From: Comamonadaceae bacterium
GTDB lineage: Bacteria > Pseudomonadota > Gammaproteobacteria > Burkholderiales > Burkholderiaceae_C
DNA: 5,690 nt
NCBI GenBank assembly: GCA_947371775.1
Contig: CANBQX010000127.1
Span: 1 to 5,690 of the forward strand
Direction of reading: 5' to 3'
Shown: one piece after another, positions 4,736-5,690 of the stretch
Layout of the letters: the number at the start of each line of letters is the position of its first letter
How positions within the stretch are numbered: position 1 is the stretch's first letter
Made by a program: the position numbers and the translations under genes
The notes under the pieces: model-generated
The model's database searches: none
Seen by the model: only the letters and a program-made list of their open reading frames with translations
Told to the model about the DNA's origin: nothing

Positions 4736-5690
4736 GGCCTGGCCTTTCTGTGCCGTAACGCGCCATCAAGGCCGCTTGCGCGCTGTGGCCGCCGGTGGTG
4801 TTGTGGGACGCCAATTGGTAACTGCCATCGGCCTGCATGTCCCAGGCGTCCACGCCGTCGTGCAAATAGGCCAGCAGGCACTCGTCGATCAAACGCTGGC
4901 GTTGCGCGGGGTCGGTGACCGGCCAGGCCACTTCCACCCGGCGCACCATGTTGCGGTTCATCCAGTCCGCACTCGACAGATACAAGCTCTCCTGCGTGCC
5001 TTGGCGGAAATAAAACACGCGGGAGTGCTCCAAAAACCGCCCTATCACCGAGCGCACCCGGATGTTGTCGCTCACGCCGGGCACTTTGGCGGGCAGCATG
5101 CAGGCGCCGCGCACGATGAGGTCAATCTTGACGCCTTGGCGGCCGGCATGCATCAGGGCTTCAATCAAATCAACGTCGGTCAGGGCGTTCATTTTGAGCA
5201 CGATGCGGCTGGCCTGGCCCCGCGCTGCGGCCTGCGCCAGGGCGGCGATTTTGCGCACCAGGTTGGTATGCAAATTAAAGGGTGCCAGCCACATCTTTTG
5301 CATGCGGGGCAAGCGGCTTTGGCTGGCCAGGTGCACAAAAACATGTTCCATGTCCAGCGTGAGCCCCGCGTCTGCCGTGAGGTGGCTGACGTCGGTGTAC
5401 AGGCGCGCGGTGCGGGCGTTGTAATTGCCGGTGGACAAATGGCCGTAGCGCTGCAATTTGTTGCCCTCACGCCGGGTGACCAGCAGCATCTTGGCGTGGG
5501 TTTTCAGGCCCACAACGCCATACACCACCTGGGCGCCGATGGACTCCAGCATCTCCGCCCAATTGATGTTGGCCTCTTCGTCAAAGCGCGCCTTGAGCTC
5601 CACCACCACGGTGACTTCTTTACCCCTGCGCACGGCCTCGCGCAGCAAGTCCATCATGGCCGAATCGGTGCCCGCGCGGTAAATGGTTTG
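4722..5690 (-). CDS. ppk: Polyphosphate kinase 1, C-terminal part (5' end outside the window)
   Basis: Reversibly transfers the gamma phosphate of ATP to polyphosphate through a phosphohistidine. The frame is open from the window edge at 5690, giving 322 residues (E. coli Ppk is 688). The fragment begins QTIYRAGTDS, then GKEVTVVVELKARFDEEANI (about 23-42), a signature of PPK1. Further along are THAK (64-67, a PLD-like HxK site), YGHLSTGNYN (82-91) with H84 equal to the phosphorylated His435 of E. coli, and the stretch from RGACMLP (194-200) through IGRFLEHSR (216-224) with H222 equal to His592. All active-site elements expected in this half are present. The tail after about 280 is variable and ends PGRGKG. 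A methionine at 5657 is internal, not the start. It is upstream of and overlaps the sixA-like gene, and converges on ppx. The promoter is outside the window, so PhoB control cannot be judged. Confidence 0.97.
   Translation of the reverse strand, partial: QTIYRAGTDSAMMDLLREAVRRGKEVTVVVELKARFDEEANINWAEMLESIGAQVVYGVVGLKTHAKMLLVTRREGNKLQRYGHLSTGNYNARTARLYTDVSHLTADAGLTLDMEHVFVHLASQSRLPRMQKMWLAPFNLHTNLVRKIAALAQAAARGQASRIVLKMNALTDVDLIEALMHAGRQGVKIDLIVRGACMLPAKVPGVSDNIRVRSVIGRFLEHSRVFYFRQGTQESLYLSSADWMNRNMVRRVEVAWPVTDPAQRQRLIDECLLAYLHDGVDAWDMQADGSYQLASHNTTGGHSAQAALMARYGTERPGRGKG

Noticed and set aside
5655..5657. ATG at 5657 as start of a short ppk-like gene
   Set aside because: The frame stays open to the window edge and encodes conserved PPK1 residues before this methionine, so it is internal.

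Overview
This 5.7 kb window is a phosphate and polyphosphate locus. The organism looks like a betaproteobacterium of the order Burkholderiales, probably Comamonadaceae or a close relative. That placement is my inference from moderately high GC, the style of the PstS, Ppx and Ppk proteins, and a Lys/Ala/Pro-rich protein with a C-terminal module typical of this group. No 16S gene or other definitive marker is present.

Layout. On the minus strand at the left are pstC (first 70 codons only) and, upstream of it, pstS, the permease and periplasmic binding protein of the high-affinity phosphate ABC transporter. A stable hairpin lies in the 77 bp between them. A 190 bp divergent control region (1331-1520) follows. 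It carries two separate, well-formed PhoB boxes, one facing pstS and one facing a small plus-strand gene for a FAS1 (fasciclin) domain lipoprotein, which ends in a textbook rho-independent terminator. Next on the plus strand come ppx/gppA (exopolyphosphatase family, 500 aa) and a 155 aa protein with a histone H1-like basic tail and a possible ribbon-helix-helix C-terminal module. Converging from the right on the minus strand are ppk1 (C-terminal 322 residues) and, overlapping its end by 14 bp, a SixA-type phosphohistidine phosphatase gene.

How it fits together. PstSC imports phosphate under PhoB control, Ppk1 stores it as polyphosphate and Ppx releases it again. The SixA-like phosphatase is translationally linked to Ppk1, an enzyme that works through a phosphohistidine. 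The least expected element is the FAS1 lipoprotein. Its own PhoB box has the same geometry as the one for pstS, so it is a candidate phosphate-starvation-induced surface or periplasmic protein. All seven protein-coding genes belong to recognisable families. I see no mobile element, CRISPR array, tRNA or rRNA. No gene-free stretch exceeds 300 bases.
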